Source: Chloroflexota bacterium
GTDB taxonomy: Bacteria > Chloroflexota > Dehalococcoidia > JACQTR01
Reading direction: 5' to 3'
Length of the DNA: 16,408 nt
Assembly: GCA_016210705.1 (NCBI GenBank)
Contig: JACQTR010000165.1
Span: 1 to 16,408, forward strand
Part shown: one piece after another, positions 14,733 to 16,408 of the stretch
Numbering within the stretch: the first letter of the stretch is position 1
How the letters are laid out: each line of letters opens with the position of its first letter
The notes under the pieces: model-generated
Told to the model about the DNA's origin: nothing
The model's input: the letters and a program-made list of their open reading frames with translations, nothing else
Database searches by the model: none
Program-made: the position numbers and the translations under genes

Positions 14733-15140
14733 CTAGGATTCTCTCACCTCTCCCTTAAGATCATTGTCAGAGAACAACTCGGTGGGCTGAGGAATCATGC
14801 TTTCATCCGGCAGCCGACTCTGGCCACTAAAGACAGCCCCCTCTTCGATGCGTAGAGAGGAGGCGACAATATCGCCGTAGACGCTAGCCCCAGACAGAAT
14901 CTCGACCCTGCCCACGGCGGAGACGGACCCCTTTAACATGCCAGCGACCCCCACATTTTGGGCAGCTACGTTAGCTAGTACCCTAGCCCCTTTACCCACA
15001 AACAAAGAACTCGCCGTCTCGATCTCGCCCTGGACGCTGCCATATACCTTGATTTCACCATCAGACTTTAAGATTCCTTCAAAATTACAGGTTTTAGATA
15101 TAATAGTTTCGCCTTTCCCTTCGTCTTTTGCCTTAACCAC
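14733..15140 (-). CDS. Bactofilin (polymer-forming cytoskeletal protein)
   Basis: A 135-residue bactofilin: a small protein that polymerises on the inner face of the membrane and positions cell-wall or envelope enzymes. The core (about 20-110) shows the repeated short beta turns of a right-handed beta helix: FEGILKSDGEIKVYGSVQGE, VLANVAAQNVGVAGMLKGSV and VEILSGASVYGDIVASSLRI. The flanks are short and charged, as in the family; there is no membrane helix. The start is GTG at 15140, with a strong AGGGGG about 7 nt before it and a promoter near 15167-15195. The glycosyltransferase gene follows 17 nt downstream, so the two are probably co-transcribed and the bactofilin may organise that enzyme; this last point is inference. 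Confidence 0.92.
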   Translation of the reverse strand: MVKAKDEGKGETIISKTCNFEGILKSDGEIKVYGSVQGEIETASSLFVGKGARVLANVAAQNVGVAGMLKGSVSAVGRVEILSGASVYGDIVASSLRIEEGAVFSGQSRLPDESMIPQPTELFSDNDLKGEVRES

Positions 15141-15166
15141 GCACCACCCCCTATTTTAGACCAATT

Positions 15167-15195
15167 ATTCTATATGTTTACCATCCGCTGGGCAA
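15167..15195 (-). promoter_or_regulatory. Promoter for bactofilin and glycosyltransferase
   Basis: On the minus strand TTGCCC (15195-15190) and TAGAAT (15172-15167) are 17 nt apart, matching 4 and 5 of 6. A perfect TTGACA overlaps just upstream (15202-15197) but has no -10 at a normal distance. The transcript would begin near 15160, about 20 nt before the GTG start. Confidence 0.55.
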
Positions 15196-15209
15196 ATGTC
15201 AAGAGGCCA

Positions 15210-15238
15210 TTGTTCTCAAAGGGAGGTCGTCATATAAT
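15210..15238 (+). promoter_or_regulatory. Promoter for the small tail-anchored protein
   Basis: TTGTTC (15210-15215) and a perfect TATAAT (15233-15238) are 17 nt apart, about 22 nt before the ATG at 15261. Transcription would start near 15245. It diverges from the bactofilin promoter, with the two -35 boxes 14 nt apart. Another TATAAT at 15255-15260 lacks a -35. Confidence 0.55.
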
Positions 15239-15260
15239 AGGACAGAAGAGAAGATATAAT

Positions 15261-15539
15261 ATGCCTAAGAGATCGCGCCAAGCTGCCGCCCGCTACGCGG
15301 CCCAGGGCCAACGGAAAAGGGCTAAACGACCCCCCATACATAGGCCTATACCCCCCCGACCCGATGAATCCGTCCTCAGCCCATCTTCACCCTCCTCGCA
15401 ACGGGTAATTGCAGCATCCCCACAAACCAAAACGCCCCAGGTCGATTACAGCTATGTCATAACCGAGCTGAGGCGTATCGCCATTATTGGCGGAGGGATG
15501 TTGGCCATTATCATCACCCTGGCCTTTATCTTACGCTAA
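15261..15539 (+). CDS. Small basic tail-anchored membrane protein, function unknown
   Basis: This 92-residue protein is not known to me by function. It begins with a strongly basic stretch (MPKRSRQAAARYAAQGQRKR, more Lys and Arg to about 33), then a Pro- and Ser-rich linker (29-60), a conserved-looking VDYSYVITELRRI (61-73), and a single hydrophobic helix (about 73-91) at the very end. This is a tail-anchored layout, with the basic part in the cytoplasm, perhaps touching nucleic acid, ribosome or acidic lipid. Similar short proteins with a DYSYV..(D/E)LRRI motif before a terminal helix seem familiar from Chloroflexota, from memory only. I chose the ATG at 15261 because the reading frame before it covers the promoter; GAGAAG lies 8 nt upstream. 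Coding is supported by the amino-acid composition and helix but not by a known domain. Confidence 0.72.
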   Translation: MPKRSRQAAARYAAQGQRKRAKRPPIHRPIPPRPDESVLSPSSPSSQRVIAASPQTKTPQVDYSYVITELRRIAIIGGGMLAIIITLAFILR

Positions 15540-15576
15540 AGCTCATACGCGAGCTCTCTACCCCATCCCAGTGGGG
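15540..15576. terminator. Possible convergent terminator region with two small hairpins
   Basis: Between two convergent genes lie two short inverted repeats: AGCTC (15540-15544) with GAGCT (15551-15555), and CCCCA (15561-15565) with TGGGG (15572-15576). The second has a 6-nt loop and a GC-rich stem. Neither is followed by a clear T-run on either strand, so this is only a weak candidate. Confidence 0.25.
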
Positions 15577-15577
15577 G

Positions 15578-16363
15578 CTAGTAAGCGTAAAGGCGACCGT
15601 AGGGCCGTAGCCAACGAGGAAACAGTTTAATGAATTTTCCTTGAAGAATAGTCGAGGGATCTTGACCGAAGTGAGAGGCGTATTCGATAACATGTTTCTT
15701 CACGGTGGCGCTATCGGCTGCCTCTAACTCGGCCACTCCCACCTCTTTGCCCAATTGATAGTCGTGGACCTGGCCCCTTACATAGATGACACCACCGTGC
15801 ATGCCAGTGCCAATGAAGTTGGCCCGATGATACTCATCTGGCTTTAAATTAAGTCCCAATATAATTAAAACACCACCCGCCATGTACTCGCCTAAAAAGT
15901 CCTGCGCCGTGCCCCCGATGACCACCACCGGTATTTTATCCTGGTACTCTTTCATATGGATGCCCACCCGGTAACCCACGTCATCGCGGACAAAAACTTT
16001 GCCGCCTCGCATAGAGAAGCCCAGAATGTCTCCGGCGTGACCATGAACGATGATCTCCCCGTTATTCATGGTGTTGCCACAGCCGTCCTGAGCGTTGCCG
16101 TGAACAATGATGCGAGGGCCGTCCATGAAAGCCCCCAGGTCGTTGCCAGGGGTGCCATAAATGTCGACCTGGATAGGCCGATCCAGGTCGGTGCCAATGT
16201 ACCTCTGGCCATAGACGTTGTGGAGTTCGACCTTGGCCACGCTACTATCTGCCAGCTCCCTTAGCTGAGCGTTGAGCTCGCGATAATAAACGCCCCGGGC
16301 GTCAATTTTAACAATATCGCCCGATTTAGAACCCAACCTATCTACTCCCTTACTGCTCTTCAT
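15578..16363 (-). CDS. Stand-alone GXGXG-domain protein (glutamate synthase alpha C-terminal-like)
   Basis: A 261-residue protein made almost wholly of the GXGXG beta-helix that forms the C-terminus of the glutamate synthase large subunit and also occurs in FwdC/FmdC-type proteins. The helical turns can be read as repeats with Gly, Asn and His: IQVDIYGTPGNDLGAFMDG, IIVHGNAQDGCGNTMNNG, IIVHGHAGDILGFSMRGG, VVVIGGTAQDFLGEYMAGG and NFIGTGMHGGVIYVRG (about 64-197). In archaea and several anaerobic bacteria the amidotransferase, FMN and GXGXG parts are separate genes, which fits this form. The ATG overlaps the stop of the gene before it as ATGA, so it is coupled to that gene; no ribosome site is visible. 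Whether it is part of a split glutamate synthase or a different complex cannot be told from this window. Confidence 0.9.
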   Translation of the reverse strand: MKSSKGVDRLGSKSGDIVKIDARGVYYRELNAQLRELADSSVAKVELHNVYGQRYIGTDLDRPIQVDIYGTPGNDLGAFMDGPRIIVHGNAQDGCGNTMNNGEIIVHGHAGDILGFSMRGGKVFVRDDVGYRVGIHMKEYQDKIPVVVIGGTAQDFLGEYMAGGVLIILGLNLKPDEYHRANFIGTGMHGGVIYVRGQVHDYQLGKEVGVAELEAADSATVKKHVIEYASHFGQDPSTILQGKFIKLFPRWLRPYGRLYAY

Positions 16364-16408
16364 AATAACAGATTATGCAAAGATTTTTCAAACTCTTTCA
16401 CCTTGGGC
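16360..16408 (-). CDS. 3' end of an upstream gene (partial)
   Basis: On the minus strand one frame is open from the window edge to a TGA at 16362-16360, ending PKVKEFEKSLHNLLL. The stop overlaps the ATG of the GXGXG gene by 4 nt (ATGA), typical of a coupled operon pair. Only about 15 residues are visible, so the product is not identifiable. A class II glutamine amidotransferase or FMN-dependent glutamate synthase part would fit the neighbour, but that is a guess. Confidence 0.55.
   Translation of the reverse strand, partial: PKVKEFEKSLHNLLL

Overview
The window is a stretch of bacterial chromosome with roughly even GC content by eye, densely packed with about 15 protein genes and no rRNA, tRNA or CRISPR array that I could see. 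The gene content suggests a Chloroflexota-type bacterium. The clues are a GldA/F/G-like ABC system with a short DUF4340 protein, a free-standing GXGXG glutamate-synthase domain, a bactofilin, a GT-C glycosyltransferase with a long beta-rich tail, a small basic tail-anchored protein, and an RpiB-like protein of the CWTGTG type. This placement is inferred from family resemblance, not proven.

Region 1 (20-8523, all minus strand) reads from high to low coordinates: a PAP2 phosphatase, then Lon protease with its own strong promoter inside the end of the PAP2 gene. After lon comes a tightly coupled series: GldA-like ATPase, GldF-like permease, GldG-like auxiliary protein, DUF4340 membrane-anchored protein, Lgt and CcdA. 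The genes overlap or are separated by 25 nt or less, so lon to ccdA is probably one operon. Its themes are the cell envelope and protein quality: proteolysis, an ABC export-type complex, lipoprotein lipidation and thiol-disulfide transfer.

Region 2 (8524-8775) is the divergent intergenic region. It holds a roughly 135-bp MITE-like element with 10-bp terminal inverted repeats and perfect 9-bp flanking direct repeats. The element is wedged between the predicted PAP2 promoter (minus) and the promoter of an orphan LuxR-type response regulator (plus).

Region 3 (8776-12353, plus strand) carries the response regulator, whose phosphoacceptor Asp is replaced by Glu. It is followed by a ComF-family phosphoribosyltransferase, an RpiB-like protein lacking several canonical active-site residues, an exported polysaccharide deacetylase, and a cytidylate-kinase-like protein probably read from its own promoter.

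Region 4 (12376-16408): on the minus strand a bactofilin gene leads into a large membrane glycosyltransferase gene. A divergent small gene encodes a 92-residue basic, tail-anchored protein. The window ends with a GXGXG-domain gene (minus) whose start overlaps the stop of an upstream gene cut by the window edge.

I found no complete, clearly new defence or mobile system. The best leads are the element between two promoters, the Glu-substituted receiver, the hairpin between the Shine-Dalgarno and start of the DUF4340 gene, the substituted RpiB-like enzyme, and the lon-gld-lgt-ccdA gene cluster.
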